Below, in pieces: positions 29,292 to 39,396 of a stretch of 64,000 nucleotides of DNA. The DNA is from Mitsuokella sp047974105 (GTDB lineage Bacteria > Bacillota > Negativicutes > Selenomonadales > Selenomonadaceae), in NCBI RefSeq assembly GCF_047974105.1, contig NZ_JBHYRS010000003.1, positions 62,001 through 126,000 on the forward strand. Reading direction: 5' to 3'. Positions within the stretch are counted from its first letter, which is position 1, and each line of letters begins with the position of its first letter. The translations under genes were made by a program, and so were the position numbers. Below the pieces are notes generated by a model. The model searched no databases and had not been told where the DNA came from. It worked only from the letters and a program-made list of their open reading frames with translations.

Positions 29292-31250
29292 ATGGCAAAA
29301 GAGAAACATGAATTCCAAGCGGAGACGAAGCAGCTCCTCGACCTCATGATCCATTCGATTTATACGAACCATGAGATTTTCCTGCGCGAGCTCATCTCCA
29401 ACGCTTCGGATGCAATCGACAAGGCTCATTTTGAGAGCCTGACGAACCGCGCTATCCTCGAAGGGGACGAGTCCTTTGAGATTTTCCTGACGCCGGACAA
29501 GGAGAACCACACGCTGACGATTGCCGATAACGGCATTGGCATGACGCGCGATGAACTCATCGAGAACATCGGCACCATCGCTAAATCCGGCACGAAGGCC
29601 TTCCTCGAACAGCTCAAGAAGGCCAAAGAGGAGAACAAAGACCTCACGGACAAGGAAATGATCGGTCAGTTCGGTGTCGGCTTCTATTCGGCGTTCATGG
29701 TCGCGGAGAAAGTCACGATTGTGACGCGCAAGGCCGGCGAGAAACAGGCCTGGAAGTGGGAGTCGAATGCTGATGGCTCTTACACGATTGAAGAGGCTGA
29801 GCGCGATAAACGCGGTACGGCCATCACGCTGACGCTCAAGAAGGAGTTCTATGGCAAGGATGCTGAGCAGGACTTCACGGACAATTATGAGCTTGAACGC
29901 CTCGTCAAGAAGTACAGCGACTACGTCCGCTACCCAATCAAGATGGACTTTGAGTTTGAGGAAACGCCGAAGGACAAGGACGGCAAGGAAATCGAGGGTG
30001 CTGACAAGATCAAGAAAGTCGAGACGCGCACGCTCAACTCCATGCAGCCGCTCTGGACGAAGAACAAGTCGGACATCAAGAAGGAAGAGTACAACGAGTT
30101 CTTCAAGCATCAGTTCCATGAGTGGGAGGACCCGATGGAAGTCTTCCATACGAAGGCCGAAGGTACGGTCGAGTACACGGCGCTCTTGGCCATCCCGGCC
30201 CATGCCCCGTACAACCTCTATCAGACGGACTACGAGCCGGGCCTGCAGCTCTATAGCCGCCATGTCTTCATCATGGATAAGTGCAAGGATTTGCTGCCGG
30301 ACTATCTGCGCTTCATGAAGGGCCTTGTCGATTCGCCGGACCTCTCGCTCAACATCTCGCGTGAACTTCTGCAGCAGAGCCGTGAACTTAAGCTGATTGG
30401 CCGCGCCCTTGAGAAGAACATCCTGAAGACACTCGCGCGCAAGCTCAAGAATGACCGCGAATGGTACGAGAAGTTCTGGAATGAGTACGGCAAATCCCTG
30501 AAAATCGGTGTCTATAACAGCATCTACAGCGGTTCGTCGGATACGGTGGACAAGCTCAAGGACCTGCTGCTTTTCATGAGCTCGAAGGAAGACAAGCTCG
30601 TCACGCTCAAGGAATATGTCGAGCGCATGCCGGAGAGCCAGAAGAAGATTTACTATGCAACGGCCAAGGATAAAGAGACCATCGAGCACCTGCCGCAGAT
30701 GGAGACGCTGCGCGATAAGGGCATTGAGGTCCTGTATCTCCTCGACCCTGTGGATGAGTTCGCCATCGAGACGATTCATCAGTATGAGGAGAAGCCGTTC
30801 CATTCCATCAGCCGCGGCGACCTTGGCCTCGACGATGCCGAGAGTCAGGAAGTCAAGAAGGAAACGGAGGAAATCCAGAAGGACAACAGTGACCTCATGA
30901 AGGATATCAAGGCAGCCCTGGGCGATAAAGTCGAGGATGTCAAGGTTTCCTCGCGACTCAAATCGAGTGCTGTCTGCCTCGTGGCCGACGAAGCCGGCCC
31001 GTCGCTCTCGATGGAGCAGACCTTCTCGCAGATGAAGAATCCGCTGTTCAAGGCAAAACGCATCCTCGAGATCAACCCGCATCACGAGCTCTTCAGCCGC
31101 CTCAAGGAACTGCATGAAGCCGGCAAGGACAGTCAGGAGTTCAAGGATTACTGCGACCTTCTTTACACGCAGGCCCTGCTGATTGAGGGCATCCTGCCGG
31201 AAAATCCGGTCGACTTTGCCAATAAAGTCGCCAAACTCATGGCGAAATAA
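29292..31250 (+). CDS. htpG: Hsp90-family chaperone HtpG
   Basis: HtpG (652 residues) is the bacterial Hsp90. The GHKL ATP-binding fold is seen in ELISNASDAIDK, IADNGIGMTRDELIENIG, GTKAF and GQFGVGFYSAFMVA; the middle domain has the client- and ATP-contacting LNISRELLQQSREL with its conserved Arg, and the C-terminal dimerisation domain is present. It is the only gene on its transcript. Control by a perfect CIRCE places it under HrcA together with groE/dnaK-type genes. Confidence 0.97.
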   Translation: MAKEKHEFQAETKQLLDLMIHSIYTNHEIFLRELISNASDAIDKAHFESLTNRAILEGDESFEIFLTPDKENHTLTIADNGIGMTRDELIENIGTIAKSGTKAFLEQLKKAKEENKDLTDKEMIGQFGVGFYSAFMVAEKVTIVTRKAGEKQAWKWESNADGSYTIEEAERDKRGTAITLTLKKEFYGKDAEQDFTDNYELERLVKKYSDYVRYPIKMDFEFEETPKDKDGKEIEGADKIKKVETRTLNSMQPLWTKNKSDIKKEEYNEFFKHQFHEWEDPMEVFHTKAEGTVEYTALLAIPAHAPYNLYQTDYEPGLQLYSRHVFIMDKCKDLLPDYLRFMKGLVDSPDLSLNISRELLQQSRELKLIGRALEKNILKTLARKLKNDREWYEKFWNEYGKSLKIGVYNSIYSGSSDTVDKLKDLLLFMSSKEDKLVTLKEYVERMPESQKKIYYATAKDKETIEHLPQMETLRDKGIEVLYLLDPVDEFAIETIHQYEEKPFHSISRGDLGLDDAESQEVKKETEEIQKDNSDLMKDIKAALGDKVEDVKVSSRLKSSAVCLVADEAGPSLSMEQTFSQMKNPLFKAKRILEINPHHELFSRLKELHEAGKDSQEFKDYCDLLYTQALLIEGILPENPVDFANKVAKLMAK

Positions 31251-31266
31251 GAAAGTTTGCTAAATG

Positions 31267-31310
31267 AACAGAGGTATAGAGAATACGTTTACTCTATACC
31301 TCTGTTTTTT
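31267..31310 (+). terminator. Terminator after htpG
   Basis: A 13-bp perfect stem CAGAGGTATAGAG/CTCTATACCTCTG with a 10-base loop and six T. Confidence 0.92.
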
Positions 31311-31379
31311 GTATTTCCTATGAGATTTGTCACTACAATTTCGAAAACATAAAAAAAAGAAAAAATCCTAAAAATGGTC

Positions 31380-31408
31380 TTGCTTTTTATTATTCAATAG
31401 CGTATAAT
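31380..31408 (+). promoter_or_regulatory. Promoter of the galactoside cluster
   Basis: TTGCTT (31380-31385) and TATAAT (31403-31408) have a 17-base spacer. The start would be near 31415, leaving a ~150-base leader before the first gene. Confidence 0.75.
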
Positions 31409-31418
31409 ACAGAATGTA

Positions 31419-31438
31419 AGCAAAAGAAAACGTTTGCT
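31419..31438 (+). promoter_or_regulatory. LacI-type operator 1
   Basis: AGCAAA-N8-TTTGCT, containing the palindrome AAACGTTT (31428-31435), overlaps the expected transcription start. The CG-centred shape is typical of LacI/GalR/CcpA-family operators. Confidence 0.6.
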
Positions 31439-31530
31439 ACTACCTAAGTAAATGACAACAAGGCATAACCGAGAACTTATCATTACCATTTTCTTCCAAC
31501 TGCCGTCGTTGTCTTTTAAGGCAGATAAAA

Positions 31531-31545
31531 CGAAAACGTTTACAC
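31531..31545 (+). promoter_or_regulatory. LacI-type operator 2
   Basis: CGAAAACGTTTACAC, with the same AAACGTTT core (31534-31541), lies 106 bases downstream of the first and 20 bases before the first gene. Two sites at this distance could act by DNA looping. The bases between them, 31440-31530, show no other signal. Confidence 0.55.
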
Positions 31546-31565
31546 TTTGAAAGGGGAAATCGAAA

Positions 31566-32171
31566 ATGAAAGAGAATCTCGTCATCACGATCAGCCGTCA
31601 GTATGGTGCGGGTGGCCGTGAGCTCGCGGGCATTCTGGCCAAGAAGCTGAATGTCAAGCTCTACGACCGTCAGCTCGTCCATCTGGCCGCAGCCAAGCTC
31701 GGCATCCACGACCTCAGTGAGGATGAACTCCTCGAGATGGAGAACACGGTAAAGCCGCTGTCCCTGAGCTTCATCCCGTTCCATTCGTTCGGTACGCACA
31801 TGGGTGAATCGAGTCAGGGCATGTTCATGAGCGAGTCGGCTGTCATCCGCAAAATCGCAGAAGATGGTTCGTGCATCTTCCTCGGCCGCTGCGCAGACTA
31901 TGCTCTCCGCAACAATGACAACCACTTCGATATCTTCGTCTGCGCTGACGACGAATACCGCGAGCAGCGCGGCAAGACGGTTTACGAAGGCAAGAGCCTC
32001 AAAGAGCTCAATCAGGAGAACGCAAAGCGTGCCCGTTACTACAACTACTACACGGGCCAGACTTGGGGTGACGGCGCGAACTACGACCTCGTCGTCAACA
32101 CGAGCAAGGGCGCTTCGCTCGATGCAATCGCCGATGGCATCATCGCCTACATCAACACCGTCAAGGCTTGA
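31566..32171 (+). CDS. Cytidylate kinase-like protein
   Basis: The 201-residue product matches the cytidylate kinase-like family: an N-terminal P-loop variant SRQYGAGGRELAGILA, a central CIFLGRCADYALR segment and a RARYYNYYTGQTWGD region. Members of this family are widespread in gut Firmicutes, and the substrate is not established; canonical Cmk function should not be assumed. It is the first gene after the galactoside promoter, 39 bases before the sugar symporter, so it probably belongs to that regulon. Confidence 0.85.
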   Translation: MKENLVITISRQYGAGGRELAGILAKKLNVKLYDRQLVHLAAAKLGIHDLSEDELLEMENTVKPLSLSFIPFHSFGTHMGESSQGMFMSESAVIRKIAEDGSCIFLGRCADYALRNNDNHFDIFVCADDEYREQRGKTVYEGKSLKELNQENAKRARYYNYYTGQTWGDGANYDLVVNTSKGASLDAIADGIIAYINTVKA

Positions 32172-32210
32172 TAACGAATAGGGGATAAATTTTTTGGGGA
32201 GGCATTCATA

Positions 32211-33623
32211 ATGAATAGCAAATTACTGCAGCGCATCTGCTACGCGTGCGGCACGTTTGGTCATGACGTCTTCTACGCCATGATCGGTACTTATTTCATG
32301 ATCTTCGTCACGAGTAACCTGTTCCATTCGGACAGCCCGAGTCATGATGCTTACATGATCGGTATCGTTACGACGATCATCCTCGTACTCCGTATCTTGG
32401 AACTCTTCGTCGATCCGTTCATCGGCAACCTCATCGATAAGACGAAAACCCGTTGGGGCCGTTTTAAACCGTGGGTTATCGTCGGTGCCTTCGTTGCAGC
32501 CATCACGCTCGCCCTCCTGTTCACGGACTTCGGCGGCCTGACGGTTACGAACCCGACGCTGTACCTCATCCTGTTCGCCATCGTTTACTTCATCATGGAT
32601 ATCTTCTACAGCGCTAAGGATGTCGCTATCTGGTCCATGATCCCGGCTCTTTCCTTTGATTCCCATGAACGTGATATCACGGCTACGATTGCCCGTATCG
32701 GTTCCGTTTTCGGTGCCAACCTCGTCACGGTCATCGTTATGCCGATTGTCCTTTACTTCTCGCTGAATCAGAACGGCGGTGCCGGTGACCCGACAGGCTG
32801 GTTCGCATTTGCCTGCATCGGCGGCGGTATCGCAACGCTCGGTGCTATCATCCTCGGTCTTGGCACGCATGAGCAGGAAAGTGCTCTTCGTGAAAACAAG
32901 ACGGAAACTTCCGCAAAAGACGTATTCAAAGTCCTGACTCAGAACGACCAGCTCATGTGGACGGCTATTGCTTACCTCGTTTATGGTATCGGCATCAACG
33001 TCGTCAATAACTTCAACCTCTATTACTTCATCTACGTCATCGGCGATGCTACGAAATTCTCCATCCTCGGTGTCATCAACACGGTCATCGGCCTGATCGC
33101 CGTTGCCCTGTTCCCGGCTCTCACGTCGAAATTCAGCCGCCGCAAACTCTTCTTCGCTTCTGTCGGCATCATGCTCGTAGCGCTCATTATTTACGCTATG
33201 TCCGGCACGAACGTCACGATGGCTCTGATTGGTGCAGGCCTCTTCGCTCTGCCGCAGCCGCTTGTCTTCCTCGTTGTCCTCATGACGATCACCGACTCCG
33301 TCGAGTATGGCCAGCTCAAGATTGGTCACCGCGATGAAGCTGTCTGCCTCTGCGTACGTCCTCTCGTTGATAAATTCGCAGGTGCTGTTTCGAGCGGCAT
33401 CATCGGCCTCGTTGCCGTTTGGGTTGGCATGACGGGCGGTGCTTCCGCTGCCGACATCACGCCGGATGCCCTGTTCCACTTCCAGCTCGTCATGTTCGCC
33501 GGCCCGATCATCCTCTTGATCCTCTCGACGTTCATCTATCGTGCAAAAGTTACGCTGACTGAAGCAGAACATGCACGCATCGTCCGCGAGCTTGAAGAGA
33601 AATGGGAACAGCTCAGCAAGTAA
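32211..33623 (+). CDS. GPH-family galactoside:cation symporter
   Basis: This 470-residue protein has twelve predicted membrane helices and the signature of the glycoside-pentoside-hexuronide family (LacS, MelB, XylP): DPFIGNLIDKTKTRWGRFKPW between helices 2 and 3 (shown here as that region's DKTxxRWGRFKPW core). It lacks the C-terminal IIA domain of streptococcal LacS. Together with the downstream alpha- and beta-galactosidases it most likely imports lactose, melibiose or raffinose-type sugars with a cation. GGGGAGG precedes the ATG. A terminator separates it from lacZ. Confidence 0.88.
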   Translation: MNSKLLQRICYACGTFGHDVFYAMIGTYFMIFVTSNLFHSDSPSHDAYMIGIVTTIILVLRILELFVDPFIGNLIDKTKTRWGRFKPWVIVGAFVAAITLALLFTDFGGLTVTNPTLYLILFAIVYFIMDIFYSAKDVAIWSMIPALSFDSHERDITATIARIGSVFGANLVTVIVMPIVLYFSLNQNGGAGDPTGWFAFACIGGGIATLGAIILGLGTHEQESALRENKTETSAKDVFKVLTQNDQLMWTAIAYLVYGIGINVVNNFNLYYFIYVIGDATKFSILGVINTVIGLIAVALFPALTSKFSRRKLFFASVGIMLVALIIYAMSGTNVTMALIGAGLFALPQPLVFLVVLMTITDSVEYGQLKIGHRDEAVCLCVRPLVDKFAGAVSSGIIGLVAVWVGMTGGASAADITPDALFHFQLVMFAGPIILLILSTFIYRAKVTLTEAEHARIVRELEEKWEQLSK

Positions 33624-33689
33624 TCATACAAAATCTACAAAATCCCATATACGGCCAAATATGAGTCCATCATTCATTTGACCAGTAAG

Positions 33690-33727
33690 AGGCCGTTGTA
33701 CCTGAAATGATACAGCGGCCTTTTTTT
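33690..33727 (+). terminator. Terminator after the symporter
   Basis: AGGCCGTTGTA/TACAGCGGCCT (one G:T pair), a 10-base loop and seven T. A TATAAT at 33770-33775 downstream may let lacZ start separately, but its -35 is poor. Confidence 0.88.
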
Positions 33728-33815
33728 ATGCCCTTTACGAGGAAAAACCTCAAGAAGAGTCGAATACAATATAATATAGAATAGAAGCAGTATAAGGATA
33801 TAGGGAGGAATTTTG

Positions 33816-36800
33816 ATGTTCACCGTCGATCGTTTAGCAGATCCATCGTTCTTTGCCGAGAACCGCCTGCCGGCTCACAGCGACCATATCGCCTATGCCG
33901 ATGCTCTCGAGCTCGCCAACGGCGTTTCGTCGCTGCGCCGCAGCCTCAATGGACTCTGGTATTTCCATTATGCGCGCAATCTTGCGGCCCGTCCGCAGGG
34001 CTTCGAGCAGCCGGATTATGATGTGAGCGGTTGGGAGACCATCCGCGTGCCGGCGCATTGGCAGATGGAGGGACACGGCGTGCCGCAGTACACGAATCAG
34101 GTTTATCCGTGGGACGGCCATGAAGTCGTTCATCCGGGCGAGGTACCCAAGCGCGATAATCCAGTCGGTTCGTATGTCAAGGATTTCATTCTGCCGGATG
34201 GCTGGGAAAATGCATTCCTTTCCCTGCAGGGCGTGGAGACGGCTGTGGCTGTTTACCTCAATGGCAAATACGTTGGCTACAGCGAGGATTCGTTTACGCC
34301 GTCTGATTTTGACCTCACGCCATACCTCAAAGAGGGTACGAACCGTCTTGCTCTCCAGGTTTTCCGCTTCAGCTCGGGCAGCTGGCTCGAAGATCAGGAT
34401 TTCTGGCGATTCTCGGGCATTTTCCGCGAAGTGCTGCTCTATACGAAGCCGGCCATCCACATCGAGGATCTGCGCGTCACGGCTGAGCCAATCCGCGACT
34501 ACAAAGATGGCAGACTGCACCTCGATATGAAGTGGAACAATCCTGCCGCTCACAAAGTCCGCATTGAGCTTTTCGATGCGACGTTCCATGAGGACTGCTA
34601 CCTTTCGGAACTGCAGGAAGTAGAAGGCCTGACCTCTTCCTTTGAAGCGGAAATCAATGATATCGAGCTCTGGAGTGCAGAACATCCGAATCTCTACCGC
34701 GCGATTATCACGGTGGAGGATGAAGAGGGGCATCTGCAGGAGGTCATTCAGCAGAACATTGGCTTCCGCAAATTCTGCATGGAAGACGGCCTGATGAAGC
34801 TCAATGGCAAGCGCATTGTCTTCAAGGGCACGAACCGCCACGAATTCGACTGCTACCGTGGCCGCGCCATTGACCCTGCCGAGATCGAGAAGGATATCAT
34901 TGTCATGAAGCAGCACAATATCAACGCGCTGCGCTGCTCGCATTATCCGAATTCGAGCTTTATCTATGACCTCTGCGACCGCTATGGCCTCTATGTCATC
35001 GATGAGACGAACCTCGAAACCCATGGTACGTGGATGCGCAATGGCAAACGCGATATTATCGATGAGACGCTGCCGAATGACCACGAGGAATGGCAGGATA
35101 TCATCCTTGACCGCGCAAAATCCATGTTTGAGCGCGACAAGAATCACACGGCCATCCTCATCTGGTCCTGCGGCAATGAATCCTGCGGCGGCAAGGACCT
35201 CTATGTGATGAGCGAATACTTCCGTCAGGCCGATCCGACGCGTCTCGTTCACTACGAAAATATTTTCTGGGACCGCCGCTACAATGGCACGAGCGACATG
35301 GAAAGCCAGATGTATCCGCCTGTTGCCGATATCAAGAAATTCCTCTCGGAGCACCGCGATAAGCCGTTTATCTGCTGCGAATACACGCACGCCATGGGCA
35401 ACAGCATTGGCGGCATGCACAAATACACGGACCTCACGGACGAAGAGCCCCTGTATCAGGGCGGTTTTATCTGGGATTTCGTCGACCAGGCTATTTGGCA
35501 TAAAGACCGCTACGGCAAGGATGCCTATGCGTACGGCGGCGACTTTGGCGACCGTCCGAATGACGGCAATTTCAGCGGCGACGGCATCGTCTTTGCCGAC
35601 CGCAGCCTGACGACGAAGATGCAGGAAGTCAAGTTCAACTATCAGAATTTCACGCTGGACGTCGAACCTGAGAAAGTGACCATCCACAATAAGAGCCTCT
35701 TCACGAATGCCTCGGAGTATGAGCTCTATCTGACGGTCGAACTCGATGGCGAGAAAGTCTGGGAGGATCACCGCTATACGCCGGATATCGAGCCGGGCAA
35801 AGAGGGCGAAATCGAGCTCGACATTCTGCCGCTGACGGGTGCCGGCGAGGAGACGGTCACGGCATCGCTGCGCCTGAAAGAGGATACGCTTTGGGCAAAG
35901 CAGGGCTTTGAAGTGGCCTTTGGACAGGGAACGTGGCAGATTGACGAAGTTGAAGTGCCAGGGACGCAGGAAGTCGTTGAGGCAGCGGAACTTCGCAATG
36001 ATACGCATGCCTTCCATTATAAGCCGAATATGCCGCTTGAGACGCGTCCGGAAAAACCGCTGCACATCGTCCATGGCGATATCAACCTCGGCGTGCGCGG
36101 TGTGGGCTTTGAACTCATGTTCTCGAGTGCCTTTGGCAATCTGACTTCCTATAAATACAACGGCGTCGAGCTCCTTGAAGAAGCCCCGAAGCCCTCGTTC
36201 TGGCGTGCACCAGTCGATAACGACTACGGCAGCCGCCGCGACTTCGCCGTTGCCCAGTGGAAACTTGCGAGCCTTTACCGCCGCTGCATCAAGAAGGAAA
36301 TGCAGGATGAAGATGGCAATTGGCAGGAATTTGACTGGTTCGGACAGCTCGGGCAGAGGGAATACGATGCTTCCTTTGTCAAACTTCGCTTCACGTATGA
36401 ACTGGCAACGCAGCCTGCTTCTCTCTGCAGCATGACGTATACGGTCACGCGCGATGGCTCCGTCAAAGTCGAGCTCGACTACGACAAGGTGGAAAGCCTG
36501 CCGGAAATTCCGGATTTTGCAATGCTCTTTACGCTCTCTGCTGATTACGATCAGGTCCGTTTCTACGGCTTTGGTCCGCTTGACAATTATGCCGACCGTC
36601 AGCGCGGTGCAAAACTCGGCATCTACGAGACAACGACGAAAGACGAAATCGAGCCGTATCTGCTGCCTCAGGAGACGGGCAATCACTGCGGTGTGCGCTG
36701 GATCGAGGCCGTCGACAAGCGCGGCCGCGGCCTGCGCCTTTCGATGGACGAAGCCCCATTTGAGGCCTCGGCTCTGCCGTATTCGGCACATGAGCTCGAA

Positions 36801-36968
36801 AATGCCCGCCATGCCTATGACCTGCCGGAAATCCATCATACGTATCTGCGCGCTTCGCTTGCTCAGTGCGGCGTCGGCGGTGACAATACGTGGGGTGCAC
36901 CGGTGCTGCCGGAGTACACGGTCAAGAATGAGACGAAGCATTTCTCCTTCTATATTAAAGCTATCTAA
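33816..36968 (+). CDS. lacZ: Beta-galactosidase, GH2
   Basis: The 1050-residue cytoplasmic enzyme hydrolyses lactose and related beta-galactosides. All five LacZ-type domains are present. The acid/base is Glu455 in IWSCGNESCGG and the nucleophile Glu522 in CEYTHAMGNS; NALRCSHYPN is also typical. Length is close to that of E. coli LacZ, and the C-terminal beta-sandwich (small chain) domain is complete. GGGAGGA precedes the ATG at 33816; a TTG three bases upstream is an alternative. It is followed by the alpha-galactosidase after 20 bases. Confidence 0.95.
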   Translation: MFTVDRLADPSFFAENRLPAHSDHIAYADALELANGVSSLRRSLNGLWYFHYARNLAARPQGFEQPDYDVSGWETIRVPAHWQMEGHGVPQYTNQVYPWDGHEVVHPGEVPKRDNPVGSYVKDFILPDGWENAFLSLQGVETAVAVYLNGKYVGYSEDSFTPSDFDLTPYLKEGTNRLALQVFRFSSGSWLEDQDFWRFSGIFREVLLYTKPAIHIEDLRVTAEPIRDYKDGRLHLDMKWNNPAAHKVRIELFDATFHEDCYLSELQEVEGLTSSFEAEINDIELWSAEHPNLYRAIITVEDEEGHLQEVIQQNIGFRKFCMEDGLMKLNGKRIVFKGTNRHEFDCYRGRAIDPAEIEKDIIVMKQHNINALRCSHYPNSSFIYDLCDRYGLYVIDETNLETHGTWMRNGKRDIIDETLPNDHEEWQDIILDRAKSMFERDKNHTAILIWSCGNESCGGKDLYVMSEYFRQADPTRLVHYENIFWDRRYNGTSDMESQMYPPVADIKKFLSEHRDKPFICCEYTHAMGNSIGGMHKYTDLTDEEPLYQGGFIWDFVDQAIWHKDRYGKDAYAYGGDFGDRPNDGNFSGDGIVFADRSLTTKMQEVKFNYQNFTLDVEPEKVTIHNKSLFTNASEYELYLTVELDGEKVWEDHRYTPDIEPGKEGEIELDILPLTGAGEETVTASLRLKEDTLWAKQGFEVAFGQGTWQIDEVEVPGTQEVVEAAELRNDTHAFHYKPNMPLETRPEKPLHIVHGDINLGVRGVGFELMFSSAFGNLTSYKYNGVELLEEAPKPSFWRAPVDNDYGSRRDFAVAQWKLASLYRRCIKKEMQDEDGNWQEFDWFGQLGQREYDASFVKLRFTYELATQPASLCSMTYTVTRDGSVKVELDYDKVESLPEIPDFAMLFTLSADYDQVRFYGFGPLDNYADRQRGAKLGIYETTTKDEIEPYLLPQETGNHCGVRWIEAVDKRGRGLRLSMDEAPFEASALPYSAHELENARHAYDLPEIHHTYLRASLAQCGVGGDNTWGAPVLPEYTVKNETKHFSFYIKAI

Positions 36969-36988
36969 TATAATAGAAAGGAACATAC

Positions 36989-39238
36989 ATGATTCAGTTT
37001 GATGAAAAGACAGGCGTTTTTCACCTGAGCAATGGCAGCATCAGCTATGTGCTGCAGGTCGTGCGCGGACGCTATCTGATGCATCGCTATTTTGGCAGAA
37101 AACTGCGCGCCTTCCGCGACAGCCGGCCGTTTCAGGAAATTGACCGCGGATTTTCGCCGCAGCCGGCCGCTTATGAAAATGAGCGCACGTTCTCGCTGGA
37201 CGTTCTGCCGCAGGAATATCCCGCTTACGGGCATACGGATTTTCGCATTCCGGCTTACGAGGTGCGCCTTGCCAACGGCACGACAACAACCGAATTGTTT
37301 TATCAGGGCTATGAAACAGCGAAAGGCAAACCGGCTCTGCAGGGACTGCCGGCTTCCTATGCGGCAGAAGACGAAGCGGAAACGCTGACAATTCATTTGG
37401 AAGATACAAAAGGCAGGCTCGCTGTCGATCTGCTCTACACGATTTTTGCCGATGCCGATGTCATTGCACGCAGCGCCGTTATCAAAAACAGCGGCAAAGA
37501 AGCGCTTGAACTGCTGAACGCAGCGAGCTTCGCACTGGATTTGCCGGATCACGACTACGACCGGCTGAATCTCTGGGGCGGCCATGCCGCCGAGCGCCAG
37601 ATGGAGCGCGTCCCCCTCATGCACGGCATCGAGGAGACGGCAAGCCGCCGCGGTGCAAGCTCGCATCAGGCCTCGCCGTTTCTCGCGCTGCTGCGCAAAA
37701 ATGCCGGTGAAGCAAGCGGCGAAGTCCTTGGCTTCAGCCTCATCTGGAGCGGTGAATTCTCGCTGAAGACCGAAGTCGAGCAGTTCGGCTCGACGCGTGT
37801 CGTCGGCGGCATCAACCCGTTTGAATTCCGCTGGCACTTAGAGCCTGAGGAATCTTTCCAGACACCGGAGGCACTGCTTGTCTACAGCGACAAGGGCCTG
37901 AACGGCATGAGCCAGTCGTTCCACGAGGTCGTGCGCCATCACATCGTGCGCGGCAAATTCCGCGATGCTGTGCGCCCAATCCTTGTCAATAACTGGGAAG
38001 CGACGTACTTCGACTTTGATGATGCGAAGATGGACAATCTCGCAGAATGCGCGAAAGACCTCGGCCTCGAGCTCATGGTGCTCGATGACGGCTGGTTCGG
38101 CAAACGCGAAGATGACAATACATCCCTTGGCGACTGGGCTGTCAACACGGAGAAGCTCAAAGGAGGGCTCACGGGCGTTGCCGAGAGTGCCCATAAGCGC
38201 GGTTTGAAATTCGGCCTGTGGTTTGAGCCCGAGATGGTTTCCGTGGATTCCGACCTCTACCGCGCGCATCCCGACTGGGCCCTGAAGGCTCCGGACTATC
38301 CGTATACGTTCGGCCGCCATCAGCTCGTGCTCGACCTCTCGCGCGCAGATGTCCGCGATTATATTGTAGATTCCGTCTGCAGGATTCTCGACTCTTCGCC
38401 GATTGACTACGTCAAGTGGGATTTCAACCGCCATCTGACGGACGCCTTCTCGGCGAAACTGCCGCCGGAGCGTCAGGGCGAGGTGCGCACGCGCTTTGTC
38501 CTCGGTCTTTACGATGTACTCGAGCGCATTACACAGACGCATCCCGATGTTCTTTTTGAGAGCTGTTCGGGCGGCGGCGGACGCTTCGATGCCGGCATGC
38601 TCTACTACATGCCGCAGACGTGGACGAGCGATGATACGGATGCCATCTGCCGCCTCACGATTCAGAGCGGCACGAGCCTCGTCTTCCCGCCAATCACGAT
38701 GGGCGCTCATGTTTCCGTCACGCCGAACCATCAGGTCGGCCGCGTGACGCCGATGCAGACGCGCGCCTTTGCCGCCATGATGGGCTGCTATGGCTACGAA
38801 ATGGACATCACGCGCATGAGCGAGGAAGAGAAAGCCGAAGTCCGCAGCCATGTCGAGCTGTACAAAAAGATTCGCCCGACGATGCAGCTCGGCCGTTTCT
38901 ACCGTCTGCTGACGCCATTTACGGGCAAGGGCAATGAGACGGCATGGGAATTTGTCAGCCAAGACGGCAGTGAAATCGTACTCGTCTATTTCAAGACGCT
39001 GGCGACCCCTGCTGCTGAGCTCCATACGTTGAAGCTGCAGGCCCTCGCGCCGGATGCTCTTTATGAAGTCAGCAAGTATCTGCCGGCAAAAGGCCTGTCG
39101 CATGACGGCGCCGGCAGCAAGGCCCTGAGCCTTGAGGGCAAATCCTTCTACGGTGACGAGCTCATGTACAGCGGCATCGAAGTGCCGAAAATCGACACGG
39201 ATTTTGCCGCTTATATGTGGATTTTCCATAAAAAATAA
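36989..39238 (+). CDS. Alpha-galactosidase, GH36
   Basis: This 749-residue GH36 enzyme removes alpha-1,6-galactose from melibiose, raffinose and similar sugars. The nucleophile is Asp478 in YVKWDFNR, the acid/base Asp548 in WTSDDTD, and the conserved LDDGWFGKR and SCSGGGGRFD motifs are intact. No signal peptide is seen, so it acts on imported sugar. It is transcribed with lacZ (GAAAGGAA upstream of ATG) and ends in a strong terminator. Length fits the tetrameric ~730-residue class. Confidence 0.95.
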   Translation: MIQFDEKTGVFHLSNGSISYVLQVVRGRYLMHRYFGRKLRAFRDSRPFQEIDRGFSPQPAAYENERTFSLDVLPQEYPAYGHTDFRIPAYEVRLANGTTTTELFYQGYETAKGKPALQGLPASYAAEDEAETLTIHLEDTKGRLAVDLLYTIFADADVIARSAVIKNSGKEALELLNAASFALDLPDHDYDRLNLWGGHAAERQMERVPLMHGIEETASRRGASSHQASPFLALLRKNAGEASGEVLGFSLIWSGEFSLKTEVEQFGSTRVVGGINPFEFRWHLEPEESFQTPEALLVYSDKGLNGMSQSFHEVVRHHIVRGKFRDAVRPILVNNWEATYFDFDDAKMDNLAECAKDLGLELMVLDDGWFGKREDDNTSLGDWAVNTEKLKGGLTGVAESAHKRGLKFGLWFEPEMVSVDSDLYRAHPDWALKAPDYPYTFGRHQLVLDLSRADVRDYIVDSVCRILDSSPIDYVKWDFNRHLTDAFSAKLPPERQGEVRTRFVLGLYDVLERITQTHPDVLFESCSGGGGRFDAGMLYYMPQTWTSDDTDAICRLTIQSGTSLVFPPITMGAHVSVTPNHQVGRVTPMQTRAFAAMMGCYGYEMDITRMSEEEKAEVRSHVELYKKIRPTMQLGRFYRLLTPFTGKGNETAWEFVSQDGSEIVLVYFKTLATPAAELHTLKLQALAPDALYEVSKYLPAKGLSHDGAGSKALSLEGKSFYGDELMYSGIEVPKIDTDFAAYMWIFHKK

Positions 39239-39261
39239 AAATTAACCATATGTTAACGAAA

Positions 39262-39304
39262 AGGAATGCCAAAACACAGCGATGTGGGGGCATTCCTTTT
39301 TTTT
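39262..39304 (+). terminator. Terminator after alpha-galactosidase
   Basis: GGAATGCC/GGCATTCC, with a possible inner ACAC/GTG pairing, and eight T. Confidence 0.88.
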
Positions 39305-39396
39305 AGTAGCAGGAGAACGGTTTCTTCGTGTATAATAATATAGTATGACTCTGGCAGAGGGGAACTGCCAAATTCAAGATGTTAGGGGAATATATC

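Noticed and set aside
31566..32171. Canonical cytidylate kinase (cmk)
   Set aside because: The protein belongs to the cytidylate kinase-like family with a different P-loop and lacks the usual CMP-binding arrangement; calling it cmk would overstate the evidence.
33834..36986. A 1050-codon open frame on the minus strand opposite lacZ
   Set aside because: Same codon-bias effect; the sense strand encodes a complete GH2 enzyme with both catalytic glutamates.
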